Notes under the pieces: generated by a model
Told to the model about the DNA's origin: nothing
The model's database searches: none
What the model saw: the letters and a program-made list of their open reading frames with translations, nothing else
Assembly: GCF_900129665.1 (NCBI RefSeq)
Contig: NZ_FQWL01000007.1
Location: forward strand, 40,478 to 104,477
Source: Flagellimonas flava
Lineage (GTDB): Bacteria; Bacteroidota; Bacteroidia; Flavobacteriales; Flavobacteriaceae
Length of the DNA stretch: 64,000 nt
Reading direction: 5' to 3'
Shown: in pieces, positions 34,137 through 40,614 of the stretch
How the letters are laid out: the number at the start of each line of letters is the position of its first letter
Numbering within the stretch: position 1 is the first letter of the stretch
Translations under genes and position numbers: made by a program

Positions 34137-35027
34137 ATGTCCCTAGAAGCGTTCATATCGTATTTAAGTTTGGAAAAGAACTATTCGGTGCACACCATTG
34201 CAGCATATGAAAAGGACATAATCGCTTTTTCGGCGTATTGTTTGGAAGTCCATGAGTTGTGTACCATTGATCGGGTGGAATATTCTTTAGTCAGAAGTTG
34301 GATTATTGCCCTGGTGGAAGAAGGAGTGGGCAATCGAACCATCAATCGTAAAATCTCTTCACTTAGAGCCTATTTTCGATTTCTGCAAAAAACGGAACAA
34401 ATCGTTGTTTCCCCATTGGCAAAACATAAAGCCTTAAAAACTAGTAAAAAGATTGAAGTGCCTTTTTCTGAGAAGGAAATGGAAAGTATCATCTCGGAAA
34501 TACCTTTTAATGATGATTTTGAGGGCACTCGGGATAAGTTAATCATTGAGTTGTTGTATACCACCGGTATGCGTAGGGCTGAATTGGTACAACTTAAGTT
34601 GACCGATTTTAGTGCATCCAATGGAATTTTGAAAGTGTTGGGCAAGCGGAATAAGGAAAGGCTCTTGCCCCTTTTGGAAACAACTATCTTGCAGATAAAG
34701 AAGTACTTAGAGCTGCGTTCAAACTTGGATTTGATCGTGGACAAAGATTTTCTTTTTTTAACAAAAGGAGGACTTAAAATTTATGAAACACTTGTTTATC
34801 GCACTATAAATAAGTATTTTAGTTTGGTATCCCCTAAGGTTAAAAAAAGTCCCCATATACTAAGACATACCTTTGCAACACACTTGCTCAACAGGGGAGC
34901 TGATTTAAATTCCGTAAAGGAATTGTTGGGCCATTCCAGTTTGGCGTCCACCCAAGTGTATACACACAACAGTATTGCCGAACTGAAGAAAGTGCACCTT
35001 AAGGCCCATCCCAGAAACAAGAAATAG
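34137..35027 (+). CDS. xerC: Tyrosine recombinase XerC/XerD
   Basis: 296 residues. N-terminal SAM-like domain about 1-90, catalytic domain 105-296. The catalytic set is complete: Arg in TTGMRRAELVQL near 143, Lys near 168, His-x-x-Arg in HILRHTFATHLLNRGADL near 240-243, His in ELLGHSSL near 266, and Tyr in STQVYTHN near 275. It resolves chromosome dimers at dif with its partner. It sits in its conserved flavobacterial place between rpsU and hpf, so it is a core gene and not a mobile-element integrase. Confidence 0.95.
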   Translation: MSLEAFISYLSLEKNYSVHTIAAYEKDIIAFSAYCLEVHELCTIDRVEYSLVRSWIIALVEEGVGNRTINRKISSLRAYFRFLQKTEQIVVSPLAKHKALKTSKKIEVPFSEKEMESIISEIPFNDDFEGTRDKLIIELLYTTGMRRAELVQLKLTDFSASNGILKVLGKRNKERLLPLLETTILQIKKYLELRSNLDLIVDKDFLFLTKGGLKIYETLVYRTINKYFSLVSPKVKKSPHILRHTFATHLLNRGADLNSVKELLGHSSLASTQVYTHNSIAELKKVHLKAHPRNKK

Positions 35028-35084
35028 GATATTTCTTGTAATGTTTAACCACGTTGCCCTCGGCAGCACTAAAAACTACATTTT

Positions 35085-35387
35085 ATGAAAGTAAATGCAC
35101 AATCGGTAAATTTTGTTGCGGATACCAAGCTTATTGATTTTATTCAAAAGCGTATGGACAAGTTGGAAGTTTTTTATGATAAGGTCATAGGTTCCGATGT
35201 ATATATGAAGGTTGAGAATACCAGTGCAAAAGAAAATAAGATAGTGGAGATCAAGTTATTGGTGCCCAGAGATAAAATCATTGTAAAAAAGCAATGCAAA
35301 TCTTTTGAGGAAGCGGTGGATTCGGCTTGTAATTCCTTGGAACGACAATTGGTAAAAAAGAAGGAAAAAATGAGGGCGAAAGCTTGA
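35085..35387 (+). CDS. hpf: Ribosome hibernation promoting factor, short HPF/RaiA family
   Basis: 100 residues, MKVNAQSVNFVADTKLIDFI. The beta-alpha-beta-beta-beta-alpha core is seen (VYMKVENTSAKENKIVEIKL, then KSFEEAVDSACNSLERQLVK). Only the N-terminal ribosome-binding domain is present, so this is the short form without the dimerising extension of long HPF. It inactivates ribosomes in stationary phase. The position next to translation genes fits. Confidence 0.9.
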   Translation: MKVNAQSVNFVADTKLIDFIQKRMDKLEVFYDKVIGSDVYMKVENTSAKENKIVEIKLLVPRDKIIVKKQCKSFEEAVDSACNSLERQLVKKKEKMRAKA

Positions 35388-35408
35388 TGAAAATTTTTGC
35401 AAAATTAT

Positions 35409-35438
35409 TTTGATTAAAAAAATAAATATATACATTTG
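35409..35438 (+). promoter_or_regulatory. Promoter of the tRNA-tuf operon
   Basis: TTTG (35409-35412), 18-nt AT-rich spacer, TACATTTG (35431-35438). A consensus promoter 50 bp before tRNA-Thr. A strong hairpin begins 2 nt after the -7 element. Confidence 0.8.
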
Positions 35439-35439
35439 C

Positions 35440-35467
35440 AGTCCGTTAGAAATAGCGGACTTTTTTT
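35440..35467 (+). terminator. Hairpin plus T-run right at the predicted tRNA transcript start
   Basis: Arms 35440-35448 and 35453-35461 pair over 9 bp (AGTCCGTTA with TAGCGGACT, one G-U) with a GAAA tetraloop, followed by TTTTTT. By sequence it is a good intrinsic terminator and may end the hpf transcript. Yet the tRNA promoter lies just upstream of it, so transcripts from that promoter would begin in or at the hairpin. Confidence 0.7.
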
Positions 35468-35488
35468 ATGGAAAAAAGGCTCTAAAAA

Positions 35489-35562
35489 GCCGATGTAGCT
35501 CAGCTGGCTAGAGCAGCTGATTTGTAATCAGCAGGTCGTGGGTTCGAGTCCCTCCATCGGCT
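35489..35562 (+). tRNA. tRNA-Thr (anticodon TGT)
   Basis: 74 nt. Acceptor GCCGATG/CATCGGC, discriminator T, D-arm with GTAGCTCAGCTGGCTAGAGC, anticodon stem GCTGA/TCAGC with loop TTTGTAA (anticodon TGT), T-loop GGTTCGAGTCC. No CCA is encoded. First of a four-tRNA array upstream of tuf. Confidence 0.97.
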
Positions 35563-35584
35563 CGTAAGTTACTGAAAATAAGGC

Positions 35585-35667
35585 GGGGAGATACTCAAGC
35601 GGCCAACGAGGACAGACTGTAAATCTGTTGGTTTTCACCTTCGCAGGTTCGAATCCTGCTCTCCCCA
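35585..35667 (+). tRNA. tRNA-Tyr (anticodon GTA)
   Basis: 83 nt, class II with a long variable arm. Acceptor GGGGAGA/TCTCCCC, discriminator A, anticodon stem ACAGA/TCTGT with loop CTGTAAA (anticodon GTA), T-arm GCAGGTTCGAATCCTGC. 22 bp after tRNA-Thr. The 81-bp gap to the next tRNA contains a small hairpin TTGAAC-ATAAA-GTTCAA at 35726-35742. Confidence 0.97.
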
Positions 35668-35748
35668 CAAAAATGTGGTCCCAGGTCGAGGGAATTGGGA
35701 AGGTTTTTTGAAATATTGAAATCAATTGAACATAAAGTTCAAAAAAAT

Positions 35749-35821
35749 GCGGGAGTAGCTCAGTTGGTAGAGCGTCAGCCTTCCAAGCTGAATGTCGCCG
35801 GTTCGAACCCGGTCTCCCGCT
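35749..35821 (+). tRNA. tRNA-Gly (anticodon TCC)
   Basis: 73 nt. Acceptor GCGGGAG/CTCCCGC, discriminator T, anticodon stem TCAGC/GCTGA with loop CTTCCAA (anticodon TCC), T-arm GCCGGTTCGAACCCGGT. The last 16 nt and 4 following nt are repeated 81 bp downstream. Confidence 0.97.
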
Positions 35822-35906
35822 CTAAAAGGATAAGGTGATTAACCTTCTGGTAGGGTGAGAAGTTTATCCCGAGCGGAGTCGAGGGAAACCCGGTCTCCCG
35901 CTCTAA
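35806..35906 (+). repeat. 20-bp direct repeat of the tRNA-Gly 3' end
   Basis: AACCCGGTCTCCCGCTCTAA occurs at 35806-35825 (end of tRNA-Gly) and again at 35887-35906. The 61 bp between contain no tRNA body, so the second copy is a tRNA tail fragment, as left by a partial duplication or by excision and insertion at a tRNA 3' end. Confidence 0.85.
35867..35886 (+). repeat. Intergenic repeat unit, CGAGCGGAGTCGAGG type
   Basis: TCCCGAGCGGAGTCGAGGGA fits a GC-rich interspersed intergenic repeat that I recall from many flavobacterial genomes. A related GTCGAGGGA fragment occurs at 35687-35695. Family membership is from memory and not tested here. Confidence 0.5.
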
Positions 35907-35922
35907 GACAACATTTATTGTC

Positions 35923-35942
35923 ATTCCTGCGAAGGCAGGAGT
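35923..35942 (+). repeat. Intergenic hairpin repeat, TTCCTGCGAAGGCAGGA type
   Basis: ATTCCTGC-GAAG-GCAGGAGT folds into an 8-bp stem (one G-U). The sequence resembles an interspersed flavobacterial intergenic repeat known to me from many genomes. It lies between tRNA-Gly and the second tRNA-Thr. Confidence 0.55.
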
Positions 35943-35989
35943 CTCTTCCTTTAAGAGAATGTTTAAAGGTAGTTGATTCAACACTTTAC

Positions 35990-36061
35990 GCCGGTGTAGC
36001 TCAGGGGTAGAGCGTTTCCTTGGTAAGGAAGAGGTCACGGGTTCAAATCCCGTCATTGGCT
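35990..36061 (+). tRNA. tRNA-Thr (anticodon GGT)
   Basis: 72 nt. Acceptor GCCGGTG/CATTGGC with two G-U pairs, discriminator T, anticodon stem TTTCC/GGAAG with loop TTGGTAA (anticodon GGT), T-arm ACGGGTTCAAATCCCGT. Together with tRNA-Thr(TGT) this gives two of the Thr isoacceptors. 48 bp before tuf. Confidence 0.96.
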
Positions 36062-36109
36062 CAAAAACGATTTGTACACTAATATAAACTAAGATTAAAA
36101 TTATTTAAA

Positions 36110-37297
36110 ATGGCAAAGGAAACTTTTGATCGTTCCAAACCGCACTTAAATATTGGTACTATTGGACACGTGGATCACGGTAAAACTACGTTGACCGCTG
36201 CTATTACTACCGTATTGGCAAATGCGGGCTTGTCAGAGCTTAGAAGCTTTGACTCTATCGATAATGCTCCTGAGGAAAAAGAAAGGGGTATTACCATAAA
36301 CACTTCTCACGTTGAGTATCAAACACAAAACCGTCACTACGCACACGTTGACTGTCCTGGTCACGCGGATTACGTAAAGAACATGGTTACTGGTGCTGCT
36401 CAAATGGACGGTGCTATCTTGGTTGTTGCGGCAACTGATGGACCTATGCCACAAACTCGTGAGCACATCCTTCTTGGTCGTCAGGTAGGTATTCCAAGAA
36501 TTGTTGTGTTCTTGAACAAAGTTGACATGGTTGACGATGAGGAGCTTTTAGAGCTTGTTGAAATGGAAGTAAGGGAATTACTTTCTTTCTATGAGTACGA
36601 TGGTGACAACGGACCCGTAATCTCTGGTTCTGCTCTTGGTGCACTTAACGGTGAGCAAAAATGGGTGGATACTGTAATGGAGTTGATGGCTGCTGTTGAT
36701 GAGTGGATCGAGCTTCCAAAAAGAGATGTTGACAAGGATTTCTTGATGCCTGTTGAAGATGTATTCACTATTACTGGTCGTGGTACGGTTGCTACAGGAC
36801 GTATCGAAACTGGTGTTGCCAACACAGGTGATGCAGTTGATATCATTGGTATGGGTGCTGAGAAATTGGCTTCCACTATTACTGGTGTTGAGATGTTCCG
36901 TAAGATTTTGGATAGAGGTGAAGCTGGTGATAACGTAGGTATCCTTTTGAGAGGTATTGAAAAATCCGATATCAAAAGAGGTATGGTAATCTGTAAGCCA
37001 GGTTCCGTTAAGCCACACGCTAAGTTCAAAGCTGAGGTTTATATCCTTAAGAAAGAAGAAGGTGGTCGTCACACGCCATTCCACAACAACTACCGTCCTC
37101 AGTTCTATGTAAGAACTACAGACGTAACAGGAAACATTGGTCTTCCTGATGGAGTTGAAATGGTTATGCCTGGTGATAACTTGACCATCAACGTTGATTT
37201 GATCCAACCTATCGCCTTGAGCGTAGGTCTACGTTTCGCTATCCGCGAAGGTGGTAGAACTGTAGGTGCCGGTCAGGTTACTGAGATTCTAGATTAA
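36110..37297 (+). CDS. tuf: Elongation factor Tu
   Basis: 395 residues. G-domain motifs: GHVDHGKTT (18-26), [20 protein letters not shown] (about 80), NKVDMVDD (about 135) and SALGAL; switch I carries RGITINTSH. Domains II and III follow, ending [14 protein letters not shown]-Tu carries aminoacyl-tRNA to the ribosome. Codon choice is strongly biased (GGT, CGT, GTT), as expected for a highly expressed gene. It lies between tRNA genes and is co-transcribed with them. Confidence 0.99.
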   Translation: MAKETFDRSKPHLNIGTIGHVDHGKTTLTAAITTVLANAGLSELRSFDSIDNAPEEKERGITINTSHVEYQTQNRHYAHVDCPGHADYVKNMVTGAAQMDGAILVVAATDGPMPQTREHILLGRQVGIPRIVVFLNKVDMVDDEELLELVEMEVRELLSFYEYDGDNGPVISGSALGALNGEQKWVDTVMELMAAVDEWIELPKRDVDKDFLMPVEDVFTITGRGTVATGRIETGVANTGDAVDIIGMGAEKLASTITGVEMFRKILDRGEAGDNVGILLRGIEKSDIKRGMVICKPGSVKPHAKFKAEVYILKKEEGGRHTPFHNNYRPQFYVRTTDVTGNIGLPDGVEMVMPGDNLTINVDLIQPIALSVGLRFAIREGGRTVGAGQVTEILD

Positions 37298-37316
37298 ATC
37301 TTTTTACAATAAATAG

Positions 37317-37360
37317 TACACTAAAGGGTGTTCCGCTTTTGCGGAATACCTTTCAGTGTA
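37317..37360 (+). ncRNA. Long hairpin between tuf and tRNA-Trp
   Basis: The RNA can fold into a 19-bp stem with a TTTT loop and two single-nucleotide bulges (G37328 and C37354); the inner part is TTCCGC-TTTT-GCGGAA and the outer part TACACT/AGTGTA. No T-run follows, so it is unlikely to be a normal terminator. It may be an RNase III-type processing site that splits tuf mRNA from tRNA-Trp, or a 3'-end stabiliser for tuf mRNA. Confidence 0.65.
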
Positions 37361-37367
37361 AATATAA

Positions 37368-37440
37368 ACGGGTGTAGCTCAGTTGGTAGAGCACTGGTCT
37401 CCAAAACCAGGTGTCGGGAGTTCGAGTCTCTCCTCCCGTG
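37368..37440 (+). tRNA. tRNA-Trp (anticodon CCA)
   Basis: 73 nt. Acceptor ACGGGTG/CTCCCGT with one T-T mismatch, discriminator G, anticodon stem CTGGT/ACCAG with loop CTCCAAA (anticodon CCA), T-arm GGGAGTTCGAGTCTCTC. It is the standard tuf-trnW-secE arrangement. This is also the tRNA that the trp attenuator in this window should sense. Confidence 0.96.
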
Positions 37441-37460
37441 CAGAGATAATACAAATAATT

Positions 37461-37649
37461 ATGTTCACTTACGTTAAGGAATCCTTTGAAGAATTAAAGA
37501 GCAATGTTACGTGGCTTAACAGGGAAAGAGCTTCCAACCTTATGGTGGTTGTCGCTGTTTTTTCCATCTTGTTTGCATTGGCCACTTGGGGTGTGGATTC
37601 CCTGTTTAGCAAGTTGATCCGTTTGTATTTTGATAACGTAATAGGGTAA
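37461..37649 (+). CDS. secE: Preprotein translocase subunit SecE
   Basis: 62 residues from the ATG at 37461 (MFTYVKESFEELKSNVTW); an in-frame extension upstream would run into the tRNA. Short SecE with an amphipathic helix ending VTWLNRERASNLMVVVAVFSIL and one membrane segment. It clamps the SecY channel. nusG starts 6 nt after its stop. Confidence 0.95.
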   Translation: MFTYVKESFEELKSNVTWLNRERASNLMVVVAVFSILFALATWGVDSLFSKLIRLYFDNVIG

Positions 37650-37655
37650 TTGGCT

Positions 37656-38207
37656 ATGTCTGAGGTTCTGGAGAAAAAATGGTATGTGGTAAGGGCGGTA
37701 AGTGGCCAGGAGAACAAAATCAAAGGCTATATTGAAAGCGAAGTTGAGCGTAATGGCTTTGGTGATTACCTGGAAGAAGTTCTTGTTCCAACGGAGAAGG
37801 TAGTTCAAATCCGTAACGGAAAGAAAATCAACAAAGAAAGAGTTTACTTTCCGGGATATATTATGATAAAGGCCAATTTGGGTGGTGAAATGGTGCACAT
37901 CATTCGCTCCATTACCAACGTAATTGGCTTCTTGGGTGAGACCAAGGGCGGTGATCCTGTTCCGCTACGAAAAACAGAGGTAAACCGTATGCTTGGGAAA
38001 GTGGATGAGTTGGCTGTAAATACGGATAATGTAGCCATTCCTTTTGTGTTGGGTGAAACGGTAAAGGTTATTGATGGTCCTTTCAACGGGTTCAATGGAA
38101 CTGTTGAGAAAATCAATGAGGAAAAGCGCAAGCTAGAGGTTATGGTGAAAATTTTCGGAAGAAAAACACCATTGGAACTGAGCTATATGCAAGTAGAGAA
38201 AGTATAG
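37656..38207 (+). CDS. nusG: Transcription termination/antitermination protein NusG
   Basis: 183 residues from the ATG at 37656 (MSEVLEKKWYVVRAVSGQEN); an in-frame TTG at 37650 is less likely. NGN domain about 8-125 (KIKGYIESEVERNGFGDYLE, VYFPGYIMIKANL, IRSITNVIGFLG) and a C-terminal KOW domain (GETVKVIDGPFNGFNGTVEK). It couples transcription to translation. It overlaps an intergenic hairpin by its final base. Confidence 0.97.
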   Translation: MSEVLEKKWYVVRAVSGQENKIKGYIESEVERNGFGDYLEEVLVPTEKVVQIRNGKKINKERVYFPGYIMIKANLGGEMVHIIRSITNVIGFLGETKGGDPVPLRKTEVNRMLGKVDELAVNTDNVAIPFVLGETVKVIDGPFNGFNGTVEKINEEKRKLEVMVKIFGRKTPLELSYMQVEKV

Positions 38208-38263
38208 ATTCAAGATGGAAAGAATCAAGATACAAGACGGTAAGTGGTCTTGATTCTTGAATC
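38207..38263 (+). repeat. Compound hairpin in the nusG-rplK gap
   Basis: GATTCAAG (38207-38214) pairs with CTTGAATC (38256-38263), and AATCAAGA (38223-38230) pairs with TCTTGATT (38248-38255), giving two stacked 8-bp stems with an 8-nt bulge and 17-nt loop. The AATCAAGA/GATTCAAGA words occur several times, and a further AGTCTTGAC follows. I recall this kind of low-complexity intergenic repeat from flavobacterial genomes, but membership is untested. Confidence 0.6.
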
Positions 38264-38358
38264 CAAAAGTCTTGACGCTCAAAAGAGAATAATAGAGCTG
38301 TTACATATATAAAGTTGTGTTGCTTCCAATTAACACACTTTCATTTTAATTAAAAACA

Positions 38359-38796
38359 ATGGCAAAAGAAGTAGATAAGGTAGTTAAATTACAAGTTAGG
38401 GGAGGTGCTGCGAATCCATCGCCACCGGTTGGACCCGCCTTAGGTGCTGCTGGTGTTAACATTATGGAGTTCTGTAAGCAGTTTAATGCGCGTACACAGG
38501 ACAAACCTGGTAAAGTTTTACCAGTTGTTATCACCGTTTACAAAGACAAATCTTTCGAGTTTGTTGTAAAAACACCACCCGCGGCAGTTCAATTGTTGGA
38601 AGCAGCTAAGATTAAAAAAGGATCTGGCGAACCTAACAGGGTTAAATCAGGTAGTGTATCCTGGGATCAGGTAAAAGCAATCGCTGAGGACAAAATGGTC
38701 GATTTGAATGCATTTACAGTGGAATCTGCAATGAGTATGGTTGCAGGTACTGCACGTTCCATGGGACTTAAAGTAGCTGGTAAAAGACCTTTTTAA
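38359..38796 (+). CDS. rplK: 50S ribosomal protein uL11
   Basis: 145 residues. [20 protein letters not shown], then [20 protein letters not shown] and [14 protein letters not shown]. It forms the base of the GTPase-associated stalk with 23S helix 43/44. rplA follows after 18 bp, starting the rplKAJL set. Confidence 0.99.
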   Translation: MAKEVDKVVKLQVRGGAANPSPPVGPALGAAGVNIMEFCKQFNARTQDKPGKVLPVVITVYKDKSFEFVVKTPPAAVQLLEAAKIKKGSGEPNRVKSGSVSWDQVKAIAEDKMVDLNAFTVESAMSMVAGTARSMGLKVAGKRPF

Positions 38797-38814
38797 AATC
38801 TAAAGCAATTTATA

Positions 38815-39507
38815 ATGGCAAGATTGACTAAAAAGCAAAAGGAGGCCCATGCCAAGATCGATAGAAACAAACTCTATTCCTTGGATGAGGCATCAGCTTT
38901 GATAAAAGAAATAACCAATGTAAAGTTCGACGCTTCCATTGACCTTGCAGTTCGTTTGGGTGTAGACCCTAGAAAGGCAAATCAAATGGTGCGTGGCGTA
39001 GTTACTCTTCCACATGGAACAGGTAAGGACGTTAAGGTTTTGGCATTGGTAACCCCGGACAAGGAAGCAGAGGCTAAAGAAGCCGGTGCGGACTTTGTTG
39101 GGTTAGATGAATTTTTGGATAAGATTAAAGGCGGTTGGACCGATGTTGATGTGATCATCACCATGCCAAGCGTAATGGGTAAACTTGGTCCGTTAGGTAG
39201 AATCCTTGGTCCAAGAGGTTTAATGCCCAATCCAAAAACCGGTACCGTAACTATGGATGTGGCTAAGGCTGTTTCCGATGTTAAGGCGGGTAAGATTGAT
39301 TTTAAAGTGGACAAAACTGGAATTGTACATGCTGCAATCGGTAAGGCCTCTTTTTCTGCGGATAAGATTGCAGGAAACGCCAAGGAGTTAATAGATACTT
39401 TGGTGAAGATGAAGCCTGCTGCGGCAAAGGGTGTTTACATGAAAAGCATCTATCTGTCCAGTACCATGAGTCCTAGTGTTCAATTAGATCCTAAAGCAGT
39501 TTCGTAG
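38815..39507 (+). CDS. rplA: 50S ribosomal protein uL1
   Basis: 230 residues. [20 protein letters not shown] and [40 protein letters not shown] are standard uL1 features. uL1 forms the mobile stalk by the E site; in other bacteria it represses its own operon by binding the mRNA leader. rplJ follows after 22 bp. Confidence 0.99.
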   Translation: MARLTKKQKEAHAKIDRNKLYSLDEASALIKEITNVKFDASIDLAVRLGVDPRKANQMVRGVVTLPHGTGKDVKVLALVTPDKEAEAKEAGADFVGLDEFLDKIKGGWTDVDVIITMPSVMGKLGPLGRILGPRGLMPNPKTGTVTMDVAKAVSDVKAGKIDFKVDKTGIVHAAIGKASFSADKIAGNAKELIDTLVKMKPAAAKGVYMKSIYLSSTMSPSVQLDPKAVS

Positions 39508-39529
39508 CTGGTAGCTCAATATTTTAATT

Positions 39530-40048
39530 ATGACAAGAGAAGAAAAAGCAATCGTAATAGAAGACTTGACTTCCCAGTTGGCTGAAAACGCTAATATTTA
39601 TTTAGCGGATATTTCAGGTTTGGATGCCACAACAACCTCTAATTTGAGAAGAGCTTGTTTTAAGGCAAACATTAAGCTTGCGGTAGTTAAGAACACCTTG
39701 CTTGCAAAAGCAATGGAAGCTTCTGATAAGGAATTTGGTGAACTTCCCGAAGTATTGAAAGGAAACACATCTTTGATGTTTTCCGAAACCGGGAACGCAC
39801 CTGCGAAACTTATCAAAAATTTCAGAAAAAAATCAGATAAGCCTTTACTTAAGGGTGCTTTCATTGAGGAAGCGGTCTATGTAGGGGACGAAAACTTGGA
39901 GGCACTTGTTAATATCAAGTCCAAAGAGGAAGTTATTGGGGACATTATCGGATTGTTGCAATCACCAGCCAAGAATGTTATTTCTGGACTTAAATCTGGT
40001 GGCGGTAAACTGGCCGGTATCCTTAAGACCTTATCTGAAAAAGAATAA
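39530..40048 (+). CDS. rplJ: 50S ribosomal protein uL10
   Basis: 172 residues, MTREEKAIVIEDLTSQLAEN. The ANIYLADISGLDATTTSNLR region, VVKNTLLAKAM and ALVNIKSKEEVIG are typical; the C-terminal helix binds L7/L12 dimers. The 54-bp gap to rplL has no obvious terminator. Confidence 0.98.
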   Translation: MTREEKAIVIEDLTSQLAENANIYLADISGLDATTTSNLRRACFKANIKLAVVKNTLLAKAMEASDKEFGELPEVLKGNTSLMFSETGNAPAKLIKNFRKKSDKPLLKGAFIEEAVYVGDENLEALVNIKSKEEVIGDIIGLLQSPAKNVISGLKSGGGKLAGILKTLSEKE

Positions 40049-40102
40049 TTCGCGCACAATTAACTAAGTATATTTTAAAAATTTTATTTAAACGATAGAA
40101 AA

Positions 40103-40486
40103 ATGGCAGATTTAAAAGATTTTGCAGAACAGTTGGTTAACCTAACCGTAAAAGAGGTAAACGAGTTGGCCGACATATTAAAAGAAGAATACGGTATTGA
40201 GCCTGCTGCTGCTGCAGTAGCTGTTGCTGGTGGTGCTGCCGCTGGTGGTGGTGAAGGTGAAGCTGCTGAGGAGAAAACAGAATTTGATGTTATCCTTAAG
40301 GCTGCCGGTGGTTCCAAATTGGCCGTTGTTAAACTTGTAAAAGAGTTGACCGGTCTTGGATTGAAAGATGCTAAGGACATCGTTGACAGCGCTCCTAAAG
40401 CTGTTAAGGAAGGTATTGCCAAAGATGAGGCAGAAGGTATCAAGAAATCTTTGGAAGAAGCTGGAGCAGAAGTTGAGCTTAAATAA
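40103..40486 (+). CDS. rplL: 50S ribosomal protein bL12 (L7/L12)
   Basis: 127 residues. N-terminal dimerisation domain, an Ala/Gly hinge ([18 protein letters not shown]), and the C-terminal domain [40 protein letters not shown]. It forms the flexible stalk that recruits translation GTPases. Confidence 0.99.
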   Translation: MADLKDFAEQLVNLTVKEVNELADILKEEYGIEPAAAAVAVAGGAAAGGGEGEAAEEKTEFDVILKAAGGSKLAVVKLVKELTGLGLKDAKDIVDSAPKAVKEGIAKDEAEGIKKSLEEAGAEVELK

Positions 40487-40557
40487 TAGCTTTTACCATA
40501 CAAATTTGGTTAAGGTCTTTCCATAATATTGGTTAGGCCTTAGCCTCTTTAATAGGA

Positions 40558-40575
40558 GTGTATAAAGTCATACAC
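40558..40575 (+). promoter_or_regulatory. Small stem-loop in the rplL-rpoB gap
   Basis: GTGTAT-AAAGTC-ATACAC, a perfect 6-bp stem 39 nt before the rpoB start. No T-run follows, so it is not a full terminator. It may adjust rpoB expression relative to the ribosomal proteins, as rplL-rpoB attenuators do in other bacteria. Confidence 0.35.
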
Positions 40576-40614
40576 CACCCACAGTAATATTTCACGATCA
40601 AAATTTGTCCATTG

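Noticed and set aside
35528..36056. Two minus-strand frames over the tRNA genes (35528-35725, 35775-36056) containing GFEPVTSS-like peptides
   Set aside because: These are translations of the antisense of tRNA T-arms and acceptors, a common annotation artefact.
34137..36061. Possible integrative element: tyrosine recombinase next to a tRNA array
   Set aside because: XerC is in its conserved core position with a full chromosome-resolution signature, and no foreign cargo or full att pair is present. Only the small tRNA-Gly tail repeat remains as a finding.
36578..37207. 209-codon frame antisense to tuf
   Set aside because: Shadow of a highly biased coding sequence; no family signature and no ribosome-start context.
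40084..40503. 139-codon frame antisense to rplL
   Set aside because: Ser/Ala-rich shadow of the Ala-rich bL12 hinge.
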